From Amnibacterium sp. (GTDB taxonomy: Bacteria > Actinomycetota > Actinomycetes > Actinomycetales > Microbacteriaceae), in the NCBI GenBank assembly GCA_025936735.1, contig JAICSU010000004.1:1-40874 (forward strand): 40,874 bases of DNA, given 5' to 3'. Below are positions 1-8,138 of this stretch, piece after piece (position 1 is the stretch's first letter; every line of letters begins with the position of its first letter). The position numbers and the translations under genes are program-made. A model generated the notes under the pieces. It was not told the origin of the DNA and searched no databases. It saw only the letters and a program-made list of their open reading frames with translations.

Positions 1-1
1 G

Positions 2-730
2 CTGGTGCACCCCGCGGTCGGCCTGCTGCTCGCGGCGGTCACGGCCGTCGCCGGCGCTCTGCTGCTCGCGCGGCAGGGCAGGACCCAGCCGCCGATCGGT
101 GACGGGTCACCCCATCCGGAGCACGCCAGGGGTCCGGTGCTGCGGATGCGCGGGATGCTGGTGCTCGTCGCCGTGTTCCTCGCCGCCGGCGGCGTGTTCG
201 GGTCGGCGGAGGTCGCCGTCGCGGCCGTGGCGAAGGCGGCGGGAGTGCCGGCGGCCGCGGGCGTGGTGCTCGCCCTGTGGGCGACGGGCAGCATGCTCGG
301 CGGCCTCGTCTACGGCTCGGTGCACTGGCGGGGACGGATGCACCGGCGGTTCGCGGCGGTCGCCGTGGTGCTCGCCGTGCTCACGGCCCCGATGGCGCTC
401 GTGCCCCCGATCCCGCTGCTCGCGGTCGTGTTCCTCGTCGCGGGCATCGCGATCGCCCCGGTGATCGCCACCGGCTCGACGCTCGTGGAGACGCTCGTCC
501 CGCGCGCGCGCCTCACGGAGGGGCTGGCCTGGACCAACACCGCGCTCAGCCTCACCTACGCGCTGTCGGCCGGGATCGCCGGCGCGGTGATCGACCGCGC
601 CGGACCGGGCGCCGGCTTCCTCGTGCCGACCCTCGCCGCGGGAGCCGTCGGCGTCATCGGGCTGCTCGGGCTGCCGCGCCTCGTCCCGCGCCGCGAGCTG
701 CCGGGCGAGGTGGGGTTGTCCGGGGCGTAG
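2..730 (+). CDS. MFS transporter, C-terminal part (5' end off window)
   Basis: Open from the left edge in this frame to a TAG stop; the track's GTG at base 5 is internal, because only the second half of a 12-helix major facilitator protein is present. About six hydrophobic segments are visible, with a basic inter-helix loop (WRGRMHRR) and a last helix ending in RLVPRREL. The Gly/Ala-rich helices and the TEGLAWTNTALSLTYALSAG stretch resemble sugar-efflux or drug-efflux-like MFS members of actinobacteria. Inner-membrane exporter or importer; the substrate cannot be read. It converges on the EI24-type gene, separated by about 100 bp that hold a nested inverted repeat. Family call is fairly sure, function is not. 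Confidence 0.75.
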   Translation: MVHPAVGLLLAAVTAVAGALLLARQGRTQPPIGDGSPHPEHARGPVLRMRGMLVLVAVFLAAGGVFGSAEVAVAAVAKAAGVPAAAGVVLALWATGSMLGGLVYGSVHWRGRMHRRFAAVAVVLAVLTAPMALVPPIPLLAVVFLVAGIAIAPVIATGSTLVETLVPRARLTEGLAWTNTALSLTYALSAGIAGAVIDRAGPGAGFLVPTLAAGAVGVIGLLGLPRLVPRRELPGEVGLSGA

Positions 731-734
731 AGCC

Positions 735-814
735 GTCCCGCGTGCATGCGGATGTGCCGAAGCGGGCCCCGAACCGGCCTTTTTCCGCATGCACACGGGA
801 CATCCGCATGCGGG
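735..814. repeat. nested inverted repeat between convergent genes, possible bidirectional terminator
   Basis: GTCCCGCGTGCATGCGG (735-751) is complementary, at 16 of 17 positions, to CCGCATGCACACGGGAC (785-801). A second pairing is possible between GCATGCGGATGT (744-755) and ACATCCGCATGC (800-811), which is perfect over 12 bases, so the two hairpins exclude each other. A short T run (CCTTTTT, about 778-784) lies in the loop of the first. The position between two convergent stops suggests a transcription terminator for both genes; this is inference. Confidence 0.45.
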
Positions 815-827
815 CGGCACGCGGCTG

Positions 828-1610
828 CTAGGCGGCCTCCGGGTCGGGCGCGGGCGCGAGCAGCGCGCGGGAGAGCACGGTGGCGCCGGCCACCGCGGCC
901 GGCATGAGCACCACCGGCGCGAACGGCACGAGGAACAGGGCGGAGACCGCCGCACCGAAGCCGAGAGCGCGCATCCGGTGCCGGCGCACCGCCCGGCGGC
1001 GGTCGCGGAGGCGCAGCCCGCGGGCCGCGAAGGGTGTGCCGGTCAGCTCGAGCACGAGCAGCCGCCCGCCGAGCACCAGGCCCACGAGCAGGGCGAGCAC
1101 GGCGCCGGCCACCGGGACGAACCCCGCCGCGAACGCGAGCAGGGCGACGACCACCCCGGAGGCGGCGAGCCGGAGGCCCTCCCCCGCGGCCCGCAGCATG
1201 CCGGCGACGACGGGCTCCTCGATCTCGGGGGGCGGGTCGCCCAGGCGCACCTCGACCGCCCTGCTGATCCGCTCGTAGAAGGGGTCGCCGACCGTCAGCA
1301 CCACCGCGGTGAACACGAGCACGAGCACGACGCCCGCGAGCAGCAGCACCGCGACCCCGGCGAGCAGGCGCACGGCATCCCGGAGGGACCGGTCCCACCC
1401 GTCGGCGAAGGGCGTGATCGCGGCCGTGATCCCGGGCAGCGCGGCCAGCAGCACGACGAGCAGCACCGCGAAGCCGGCACCCACGATCGCGGCGGGCACC
1501 GCCCCGAGCAGCATGAGCCGCGGTGAGGTGCCCCAGACGGCGAAGCCGCGTCCGAGGTCCGCCACGCCCGCGCCGAGCTCGCGGAGGGGGTTGCGGCGGG
1601 GGGCGGGCAT
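828..1610 (-). CDS. EI24 / CysZ-like integral membrane protein
   Basis: 260 aa starting at ATG 1610. The N-terminal RNPLRELGAGVADLGRGF, then a hydrophobic pair of helices (about 30-60), another block (about 80-110), the motif GDPFYERISRAVE after helix 3, and two more helix pairs match the EI24 domain family (PF07264), which includes the CysZ sulfate permease. Actinobacterial members of this size are common and mostly uncharacterised; sulfate transport is not demonstrated for them. It is divergent from the thiolase operon, sharing an 87-bp upstream region with an inverted repeat. No cysteine-biosynthesis genes are nearby, so I do not name it cysZ. Confidence 0.85.
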   Translation of the reverse strand: MPAPRRNPLRELGAGVADLGRGFAVWGTSPRLMLLGAVPAAIVGAGFAVLLVVLLAALPGITAAITPFADGWDRSLRDAVRLLAGVAVLLLAGVVLVLVFTAVVLTVGDPFYERISRAVEVRLGDPPPEIEEPVVAGMLRAAGEGLRLAASGVVVALLAFAAGFVPVAGAVLALLVGLVLGGRLLVLELTGTPFAARGLRLRDRRRAVRRHRMRALGFGAAVSALFLVPFAPVVLMPAAVAGATVLSRALLAPAPDPEAA

Positions 1611-1629
1611 GCTTCAGCGTCCCATCCCC

Positions 1630-1654
1630 GTACGGCGGGTTCCCCCGGCCGTAC
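1630..1654. promoter_or_regulatory. candidate operator: 7-bp inverted repeat GTACGGC-N11-GCCGTAC
   Basis: GTACGGC at 1630-1636 and GCCGTAC at 1648-1654 form a perfect inverted repeat with an 11-nt spacer. The right arm overlaps the candidate -10 hexamer TACAGT of the thiolase operon. It sits in the short intergenic region shared with the divergent EI24-type gene, where a dimeric repressor could control both. No regulator gene is adjacent. Confidence 0.3.
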
Positions 1655-1657
1655 AGT
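1652..1657 (+). promoter_or_regulatory. candidate -10 (TACAGT) of the thiolase operon
   Basis: TACAGT fits the TANNNT -10 consensus of the actinobacterial housekeeping sigma factor and lies 40 bp before the ATG at 1698, which would leave a leader of roughly 33 nt containing GGGAAGGCGG as ribosome binding site. No convincing -35 is visible. Confidence 0.3.
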
Positions 1658-1697
1658 GGACGGCGGGTCGAGGACGACCCGGGAAGGCGGCGCAGGC

Positions 1698-2870
1698 ATG
1701 GCTGCGGTGATCGTGGGGTTCGCCAGGACCCCGTTCGCGAAGTACATGGGGGCGTTCGCCACGATCCCGGCGACGACGCTCGGGGCGCACGCGATCCGCG
1801 CGGCGCTCGAGCGCGCCGGCGTCGGCGGCGACCAGGTCGACCGGGTGCTGATGGGCCAGGTGCTGCAGGGCGGCGCCGGACAGGGCCCCGCCCGGCAGGC
1901 GGCGGTCGGCGGCGGCGTGCCGCTCACGGTCCCGGCGGCGACGATCAACGCCGTCTGCCTCTCCGGCACGGAGGCGGTCGTCCAGGGCGCGATGCTCATC
2001 GAGACCGGGCGGGCACGGGTCGTGGTCGCGGGCGGCATGGAGTCGATGACCCTCGCGCCGCACGCCTGGCCGGGCAGCCGCCTCGGGCACCGGTACGGCG
2101 CGGTCGAGTTCATCGACACGATGGACCACGACGGCCTCTGGGACGCCTTCGAGCACGTCGCGATGGGCGCCTCCACCGAGCAGCACAACGCCGACCACGG
2201 GGTCACCCGCGAGGACCAGGACGCCTGGGCGGCGGAGTCCCACCGCCGGCTCGAGGCGGGCGCCGAGTTCCTCGAGGCCGAGATCGCGCCGTACACGATC
2301 CACGGCCGCAAGGGCGACACGGTCCTGTCCGCGGACGACGGCCTCCGCAAGGGCACCACCGTCGACTCCCTCTCCAGCCTCGCCCCCGCGTTCGGCACGG
2401 GCGGCGGCATCACGGCCGGCAACGCCTCGCAGATCACGGACGGCGCAGCCGCGGTCGTGCTCGCCGACGAGGACACCGCCCGGGAGCTCGGCCTCACCGC
2501 GATCGCGCGGGTCGTCGGATCCGCGATGGTCGCGGGACCCGACGTCTCCCTGCACTCGCAGCCGTCGAACGCCATCCGCCGGGCGCTCGCCGACGCCGGG
2601 CGATCGGCGGAGGACCTCGCGGCCGTGGAGATCAACGAGGCCTTCGCGGCCGTCGCCGTCGTCTCCACGCGGCAGCTGGGCGTCGACCCCGCGATCGTGA
2701 ACGCGTACGGCGGCGCGATCGCGCTCGGGCACCCCATCGGCGCGTCCGGGGCCCGGATCGTCGGCCACCTCGCTCGGCGGCTCGCGGCCGCCGGAAGCGG
2801 TTCGTTCGGCGCGGCGGGGATTTGCGGCGGCGGCGGGCAGGGCTCCGCGGTGCTGCTCGAGGCGATCTGA
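1698..2870 (+). CDS. acetyl-CoA acetyltransferase (thiolase II family)
   Basis: 390 aa from ATG 1698; the track's longer form from GTG 1656 has no ribosome binding site and adds a non-homologous tail, whereas GGGAAGG precedes 1698. The nucleophilic cysteine is Cys87 in NAVCLSG. The C-terminal catalytic blocks are NEAFAAVAV, GGAIALGHPIGASGARI (His) and CGGGGQGSA (second Cys), all intact. Length and motifs match degradative or biosynthetic acetoacetyl-CoA thiolases. The reaction is two acetyl-CoA to acetoacetyl-CoA plus CoA, or the reverse, in the cytoplasm. It is first of a four-gene operon; with the following 3-hydroxybutyrate-type dehydrogenase it suggests ketone-body or short hydroxyacid use. 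Chain-length preference cannot be told. Confidence 0.93.
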   Translation: MAAVIVGFARTPFAKYMGAFATIPATTLGAHAIRAALERAGVGGDQVDRVLMGQVLQGGAGQGPARQAAVGGGVPLTVPAATINAVCLSGTEAVVQGAMLIETGRARVVVAGGMESMTLAPHAWPGSRLGHRYGAVEFIDTMDHDGLWDAFEHVAMGASTEQHNADHGVTREDQDAWAAESHRRLEAGAEFLEAEIAPYTIHGRKGDTVLSADDGLRKGTTVDSLSSLAPAFGTGGGITAGNASQITDGAAAVVLADEDTARELGLTAIARVVGSAMVAGPDVSLHSQPSNAIRRALADAGRSAEDLAAVEINEAFAAVAVVSTRQLGVDPAIVNAYGGAIALGHPIGASGARIVGHLARRLAAAGSGSFGAAGICGGGGQGSAVLLEAI

Positions 2871-2880
2871 CGGAGGCGGG

Positions 2881-3630
2881 ATGCACACGGACCTGACCGG
2901 CCGGCGGGCGATCGTCACGGGCGGCGCCAGCGGCATCGGCGCGGCGACCGCCCACGCCCTCGCGGCGGTCGGCGCCCACGTCGTGGTTGCGGACCTGGAC
3001 GGCGACGGCGCCGCCCGGGTCGCGGCGGACATCGGGGGCGAGGCGTGGCAGGTGGACCTGTCGAAGCCCGCCGACCTCGACGACCTGACGCTCGACGCGG
3101 ACGTGCTCGTGAACAACGCCGGGGTGCAGACGGTCAGCCCCATCGAGGAGTTCGATCCCGCCCGCTGGCGCTTCATCGTCGACCTCATGCTCGTCGCGCC
3201 GTTCGCGCTCGTCCGGGCCGCGCTGCCCACGATGTACGAGCGCGGCTGGGGCCGGATCGTGAACATCAGCTCGGTGCACGGGCTCCGCGCGAGCGCCTAC
3301 AAGTCGGCGTACGTCGCCGCGAAGCACGGTCTGGAAGGCCTCTCGAAGACGATCGCGCAGGAGGGCGGCGGCCGGGGCGTGACGAGCAACTGCGTCGATC
3401 CCTCGTACGTGCGCACGCCGCTCGTCGAGAAGCAGATCGCCGATCAGGCGCGCGTGCACGGCATCGGCGAGGACGAGGTGGTCGAGAAGATCATGCTCAC
3501 CGAGAGCGCGGTGAAGCGGCTGGTGGAGCCGGACGAGGTCGCCGACCTCGTGGTCTGGCTCGTCGGGGACACCGCGGGGATGGTGAACGGCGCCTCGTAC
3601 ACGATGGACGGCGGGTGGACCGCCCGATGA
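2881..3630 (+). CDS. bdhA: 3-hydroxybutyrate dehydrogenase-type SDR
   Basis: 249 aa, starting at ATG 2881, 10 nt after the thiolase stop. Classical short-chain dehydrogenase: cofactor motif TGGASGIG (13-20), NNAG (78-81), ISS around 129-131, and active-site Tyr144/Lys148 in YVAAK. The segment VDPSYVRTPLVEKQIADQA is typical of D-3-hydroxybutyrate dehydrogenases, which oxidise 3-hydroxybutyrate to acetoacetate with NAD+. The preceding thiolase could take the product on once it is activated to the CoA ester, but no CoA-transferase or synthetase gene is in the window. Its stop overlaps the next start as ATGA, so translation is coupled. Confidence 0.87.
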   Translation: MHTDLTGRRAIVTGGASGIGAATAHALAAVGAHVVVADLDGDGAARVAADIGGEAWQVDLSKPADLDDLTLDADVLVNNAGVQTVSPIEEFDPARWRFIVDLMLVAPFALVRAALPTMYERGWGRIVNISSVHGLRASAYKSAYVAAKHGLEGLSKTIAQEGGGRGVTSNCVDPSYVRTPLVEKQIADQARVHGIGEDEVVEKIMLTESAVKRLVEPDEVADLVVWLVGDTAGMVNGASYTMDGGWTAR

Positions 3631-4511
3631 GGGAGCCCACCGACGGCGTCGTCGAGGTGGACGGCGGGGACCTCGCGGTCGCCGTGTGGCCCGCGACGGA
3701 CGCCCCGGTCGTGCTCGCCGTGCACGGGATCACCGCCTCGAGCCGGTCGTTCCTCGCGCTCGCCGGTGCGCTGCCGGAGCTCCGGATCGTCGCGCCCGAC
3801 CTGCGCGGCCGGTCGCGCAGCAACGGGCTCCCCCACGGCATCGGCCTCGAGCAGCACGCCGAGGACCTCCGCGTGCTGCTGGAACGGATCGGCGCGGACC
3901 GGGTAACGGTGGTGGGGCACTCGATGGGCGCGTTCGTCGCGACCCTCCTCGCGGCCGCCGAGCCGGAACGCGTCGCCTCGCTGGTCCTCGTGGACGGGGG
4001 CTTCCCGCTGGCGGTACCACCCGGCGTCGACGTGCGGGATCCGCGCCCCCTGCTCGGCCCGGTCTTCGAGCGGCTCACCCGTGTGTTCCCGTCCCGCGAC
4101 GCCTACCTCGACTACTGGCGGCAGGCGCCCGCCTTCGCCCGGCCCGGCGGGTGGACGGACGAGGTCGAGGCGTACATCCAGTACGACCTGCAGCCGGTGG
4201 ACGGCGGTTTCCGGCCGTCCGCGGACCCGGACGCCGTCGCCACCGACCAGGCCCAGCAGTACGGCTCCCCCGCGCACCTCGCCGCGCTGCGCTCGCTCCA
4301 GCAGCCGGTCACGTTCCTCCGCGCCCCGCGCGGCCTCCGGGACGAGCCGCCGGGGCTCTACGCCCCGGACCGGGTCGCGGCCTTCCGCACCCTCGTGCCG
4401 CAGCTCGAGGTGGTCGAGGTGCCCGACGTGAACCACTACACGATCCTCATGACGAGCCCCGGCGTCGACCAGGTCGCCGATGCCGTCCGCGCCGCGACCA
4501 AGGAGTCCTGA
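3627..4511 (+). CDS. alpha/beta hydrolase
   Basis: 294 aa. Start ATG 3627 overlaps the upstream TGA (ATGA); the track's ORF begins much earlier in the shadow of the dehydrogenase. Oxyanion-hole motif HGITASS (33-39), nucleophile Ser99 in GHSMG, catalytic His in DVNHYT near the C-terminus. A soluble cytoplasmic esterase or lipase-like fold. Within the operon it probably hydrolyses an ester or thioester feeding the hydroxybutyrate dehydrogenase, for instance a hydroxyacyl ester or oligomer. That role is inference from context; no polyhydroxybutyrate-depolymerase lipase box variant is evident. Confidence 0.87.
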   Translation: MREPTDGVVEVDGGDLAVAVWPATDAPVVLAVHGITASSRSFLALAGALPELRIVAPDLRGRSRSNGLPHGIGLEQHAEDLRVLLERIGADRVTVVGHSMGAFVATLLAAAEPERVASLVLVDGGFPLAVPPGVDVRDPRPLLGPVFERLTRVFPSRDAYLDYWRQAPAFARPGGWTDEVEAYIQYDLQPVDGGFRPSADPDAVATDQAQQYGSPAHLAALRSLQQPVTFLRAPRGLRDEPPGLYAPDRVAAFRTLVPQLEVVEVPDVNHYTILMTSPGVDQVADAVRAATKES

Positions 4512-5560
4512 TGCCCACCGTCCTCGCCGGCCTCACCGCATCCGACGTGCGGACGCCGCGGCTCACCGCGCACGTCGTCGAACGCGCGGGCGTCGGGAAC
4601 GGCTCGCCGGTCGTGCTCGTGCACGGCAACGTGTCGTCCTCCCTGTTCTTCCAGCCGCTGATGCTCGGGCTTCCGGAGGGGGTCCGCGCCCTCGCCGTCG
4701 ACCTCCGCGGCTTCGGCGACAGCGAGCGGCTGCCCGTCGACGCCACCCGGGGCCTGCGCGACTACAGCGACGACGTCGCCGCCGTGCTCGACACGCTCGG
4801 CACGGGTCCCGTGCACCTCGTGGGGTGGTCGATGGGGGGCGGCGTCGTGCTGCAGCTGCTGCTCGACCGTCCCGACCTCGTGGCCTCCGTGACCCTCGAG
4901 TCGCCGGTCTCGCCGTACGGCTTCGGTGGCACGACGGCGGACGGCACGATCCTGAACGGCGGCGCCGGCACCGGAGGGGGTGGGGCGAACCCGGAGTTCG
5001 TCGCCGCCCTGCAGGCCGGCGACCGCACCGATGCGAGCCCGACCTCGCCGCGCACCGTCTACCGGACCACGTACGTCAAGCACCCGGAGCGCGTGCCGAA
5101 CGAGGACCTCTGGGTGGAGTCGATGCTCACCACCGCGATCGGCGAGGACCACTACCCGGGCGACGCGACGGTCGTCGAGGCCTGGCCGGGGTTCGGCCCG
5201 GGCTCGCGCGGCGTGCTGAACACGATGACGCCCGACCACCTCGACCTCACCGGGATCGTCGACGCGCCGGCGAAGCCGCCGATCCTCTGGGTGCACGGCG
5301 CCGACGACGCGATCGTGTCGGACGCGTCGTTCTTCGACCTGAACCTGCTCGGTTCGATCGGGGCGATCCCCGGCTGGCCCGGCGCGGACGTCGCCCCGCC
5401 GCAACCGATGGTGAGCCAGACCCGCGCGGTGCTGGAGCGCTACCGGGCCGCAGGGGGCGCCGTCACCGAGGTGGTCGTGCCGGACTGCGGGCACTCGCCC
5501 CATCTCGAGGCGCCGGCGACGTTCACGTCCGCCCTCGTCGCGCACATCGGCGCCGCCTGA
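4511..5560 (+). CDS. alpha/beta hydrolase, second of a pair
   Basis: 349 aa. Start ATG 4511 overlaps the previous stop by one base (TGATG). Oxyanion motif HGN (38-40), nucleophile Ser107 in GWSMGG, acid residue likely in HGADDAIVSD, His in DCGHSPHLE. A long cap insertion (about 130-260) distinguishes it from the preceding hydrolase, so the two are not recent duplicates. Last gene of the thiolase operon, ending three bases before the converging epimerase-like gene. Substrate unknown; the operon points to a small ester or hydroxyacid. Confidence 0.87.
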   Translation: MPTVLAGLTASDVRTPRLTAHVVERAGVGNGSPVVLVHGNVSSSLFFQPLMLGLPEGVRALAVDLRGFGDSERLPVDATRGLRDYSDDVAAVLDTLGTGPVHLVGWSMGGGVVLQLLLDRPDLVASVTLESPVSPYGFGGTTADGTILNGGAGTGGGGANPEFVAALQAGDRTDASPTSPRTVYRTTYVKHPERVPNEDLWVESMLTTAIGEDHYPGDATVVEAWPGFGPGSRGVLNTMTPDHLDLTGIVDAPAKPPILWVHGADDAIVSDASFFDLNLLGSIGAIPGWPGADVAPPQPMVSQTRAVLERYRAAGGAVTEVVVPDCGHSPHLEAPATFTSALVAHIGAA

Positions 5561-5563
5561 TCC

Positions 5564-6535
5564 TCAGGCGTCGGCGAAGGCGGGGACGCGGATCCGGCCG
5601 CTCGCCGCGAGGTGCTCGACGCCCTCCCGCACCGCCTCCAGCGCGGTGAAGGCCGGCGCGTAGCCGAGGCGGCTGCGCGCCTCCTCGATGCTCATCACGT
5701 GGCTGCGGGCGACGTGCTCGTACGAGGTGTCGGCGTGCTCGGCCGTCGTCGTCGCCCGCCACTCGTCGAACGGCAGGAAGGCGAGGTCGGCCTCCACGCC
5801 GAACCACCCGGCGACCGCCTCCGCGAAGCCCGCGAGGGCGAGGGCCCGCTCCGCGACGACGTGGAAGGAGCGGCCGACCGCGGCGTCGGGGCGGTCCAGG
5901 GCGAGCTGGAACGCCTGCGCCACGTCGTCCGCGTGCACGTGGTGCACCGTCTCGAGGCCGAGGTTCGGCAGCACGACCCGGCCGCCGGTGGCGAGGCGCT
6001 CCCAGACCGTGAGGTCAAGGTTGCCGACCGGGTTGATGACGGGCCAGCCGGGGCCGCTGATGTGCCCGGGGTGCAGCACCGCGCCCCGCACGTCGCCCGC
6101 GGCGGCCGCGTCGAGCACGAGCGCCTCGATCGCCGCCTTCTGCACGCCGTACTCGCCCCAGGGCCGGCGGGGATCGGATTCGCGGGCCGGTACCGCGGTG
6201 AGCCGGCCGTGCACCCAGATGGTGCCGCACATCAGCAGCAGGGTCTCCGTGCCGCGGAGCGCGTCGAGCAGCTGCGCGGCGGAGGCCGCGGTGAAGCACG
6301 CCATGTCGATCACCGCGTCGGGGGCGAGCGCGGCGACCCGGTCGCCGAACGTGTGCGCTGCGTCCTCCGCGTCCCGGTCGGCCGTCACCCGCTGGACGGA
6401 CGCCCAGGCGGGGTCCTCCCGGTACAGCCGCTGCCGGCCGCGGCTGATCGCGACCACGTCGTGGCCGGCCTCCACGAGCCGGGGCACCAGGTAGCCCCCG
6501 ACGTGGCCGGTGGCACCGATGACGAGCACACGCAT
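5564..6535 (-). CDS. NAD(P)-dependent epimerase/dehydratase-like oxidoreductase
   Basis: 323 aa from ATG 6535. N-terminal Rossmann motif GATGHVGG, then a typical extended-SDR pattern with the late HVHADDVAQAF and SHVMSIEEARSRLGYAPAFTALEAV blocks, as in atypical or extended SDRs annotated as NAD-dependent epimerase/dehydratase. The expected YxxxK is present only loosely (YGVQKAAIE), so catalytic competence as an epimerase should not be assumed. It follows the MFS gene by 4 bp and is likely co-transcribed with it. Confidence 0.83.
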   Translation of the reverse strand: MRVLVIGATGHVGGYLVPRLVEAGHDVVAISRGRQRLYREDPAWASVQRVTADRDAEDAAHTFGDRVAALAPDAVIDMACFTAASAAQLLDALRGTETLLLMCGTIWVHGRLTAVPARESDPRRPWGEYGVQKAAIEALVLDAAAAGDVRGAVLHPGHISGPGWPVINPVGNLDLTVWERLATGGRVVLPNLGLETVHHVHADDVAQAFQLALDRPDAAVGRSFHVVAERALALAGFAEAVAGWFGVEADLAFLPFDEWRATTTAEHADTSYEHVARSHVMSIEEARSRLGYAPAFTALEAVREGVEHLAASGRIRVPAFADA

Positions 6536-6539
6536 GCCC

Positions 6540-7943
6540 TCATCCTCTCCCCGGCGCCTGAACGGCGCGGCGCGGCCGGATCCGTTCGCCCAGCGCGCCG
6601 GGAGCGATCAGGGACTCGACCGCCGCGACGGCGAGGATCGCCGCGATCACGAGGAACGCGACCCGGTACGGCAGGAGGCCGCCGTGCCCGGCGAGCGCCG
6701 TGCCGCCGCGCAGCGCGACCGCGCCGACCGCGACGCCGAGGCCGGCGGCGACCTGCTGCAGCGTGGAGGCGAGCGTGTTCGCATCCGTCATGCCGTCCGA
6801 GGGCACGTCGGCGAAGGCGACCGTGTTGTACGCCGTGAAGCCGACCGACCGGGCCGCGCCGCCGAAGAGCAGCACGAGACCGATCAGCGTCAGCGGTGTC
6901 GACGGGGTGAGGAACGCGTTCAGCACCGCGGCCACCACCGAGCAGACGGTCGCGAGCACGAGCACGGGCCGGAAGCCGAACCGGCTGAGCAGCGGCGTCG
7001 TGATCGGCTTGATGCCCAGGTTGCCGACGAACAGCACGAGCACGAGCGCGCCCGCCTCGACCGGCGACCAGCCGAAACCGACCTGGAAGAGCAGCGGCAG
7101 CAGGAACGGCACGGCGTTCACCGCGAGCCGGAAGGCGGATCCGCCGGCGTGCGCGATCCGGAACGAGCCGATCCGGAACGCCCGGAGCGCGAGCAGCGGG
7201 CGCGGGAACGCCGACAGGTGCCGGACGGCGAGGGCGCCGACGACGAGTCCGACGGCGGCGAGCGCGGCGGCGAGCGGCCACACGACCTCGGGCGCGGACA
7301 GCACCGAACCGAGCGCGGTCATCGCGGCGACGGGGACGCACACGAGCAGCAGCCCGACGACGTCGAGGCGCGGCACGGATGGGGCGGGGCCGCCCCGCAC
7401 GAGCCGGGAGGCGGCGATCAGCGCGACGAGCCCGAGCGGCAGGTTGACGAGGAAGATCCATCGCCAGCCGAGTGTCGAGGCGAGCAGGCCGCCGAGGAGC
7501 GGGGCGATCACGGGCGCGGCGAGCGCCGGCCAGGTGAGCAGCGCGACGACGTGCACGAGGTCCGACTTCTCGGTCTCGCGCAGCACGATGAGCCGGCCGA
7601 CGGGGACCATGAGCGCCCCGCCGACCCCCTGCAGGACGCGGGCGGCGATCAGCGCCGGCAGGCCGGGTGCCGCCGCGCAGAGCGCCGAGGCGAGGGTGAA
7701 GACGACGATCGCGCCGAGCAGCACCCTGCGGGGGCCGAACCGCTCCGTCAGCCAGCCGGACAGCGGGATCAGCACGGCCAGCGTGACGAGGTAGGCCGTG
7801 ATCGCGGTGCCGATGGCGGCGGCGCCGTCGCCGAAGGAGCGGGCGATGCTCGGGACGGCCGTGACGAGGATGGTGCCGTCGAGGTTCTCCATGAAGAAGG
7901 TGCCCGCGACGAGCAGCGCCGTCCCCCGCCCGTGTCGCTCCAC
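6540..7943 (-). CDS. MFS drug-efflux transporter (DHA2-like)
   Basis: 467 aa from GTG 7943, preceded by GGGGGAG. The first helix carries LDGTILVTAVPSIARSF, the DHA2 signature, followed by GWLTERFGPRRVLLGA, the loop 2-3 MFS motif, and RVLQGVGGALMVP in helix 4. About 13-14 helices are discernible. Proton-coupled multidrug export across the cytoplasmic membrane is the family role. The downstream epimerase-like gene starts 4 nt after its stop, suggesting an operon. No TetR/MarR regulator sits beside it. Confidence 0.87.
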   Translation of the reverse strand: MERHGRGTALLVAGTFFMENLDGTILVTAVPSIARSFGDGAAAIGTAITAYLVTLAVLIPLSGWLTERFGPRRVLLGAIVVFTLASALCAAAPGLPALIAARVLQGVGGALMVPVGRLIVLRETEKSDLVHVVALLTWPALAAPVIAPLLGGLLASTLGWRWIFLVNLPLGLVALIAASRLVRGGPAPSVPRLDVVGLLLVCVPVAAMTALGSVLSAPEVVWPLAAALAAVGLVVGALAVRHLSAFPRPLLALRAFRIGSFRIAHAGGSAFRLAVNAVPFLLPLLFQVGFGWSPVEAGALVLVLFVGNLGIKPITTPLLSRFGFRPVLVLATVCSVVAAVLNAFLTPSTPLTLIGLVLLFGGAARSVGFTAYNTVAFADVPSDGMTDANTLASTLQQVAAGLGVAVGAVALRGGTALAGHGGLLPYRVAFLVIAAILAVAAVESLIAPGALGERIRPRRAVQAPGRG

Positions 7944-7976
7944 CGCTCCCCCTCACGACCGAACGCCGCCGGGTCA

Positions 7977-7982
7977 ACGCTA
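7977..7982 (-). promoter_or_regulatory. candidate -10 (TAGCGT) for the MFS-epimerase operon
   Basis: On the minus strand TAGCGT lies 33 bp before the GTG at 7943. Transcription starting about 7 nt downstream would give a leader of some 27 nt that contains the GGGGGAG ribosome binding site. No -35 is recognised. Confidence 0.3.
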
Positions 7983-8138
7983 CGGCCCTCCGCGGACCCC
8001 TGCCCGGGGCATCCGCCGCCGACGCGGCGGGGGTGCCCGCGCGCGGTCGGCGCATCATCAGGCAGGCACGCCATCATGGTGCGTTCGAGGTCGTCGCAGG
8101 ACGTGCCCTGGCGGGCTGACTCGCGCGGAGGTGATGAG

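Noticed and set aside
5564-7943. MFS pump plus epimerase as part of a biosynthetic gene cluster
   Set aside because: No synthase, carrier protein or tailoring enzymes nearby; two genes are not enough.
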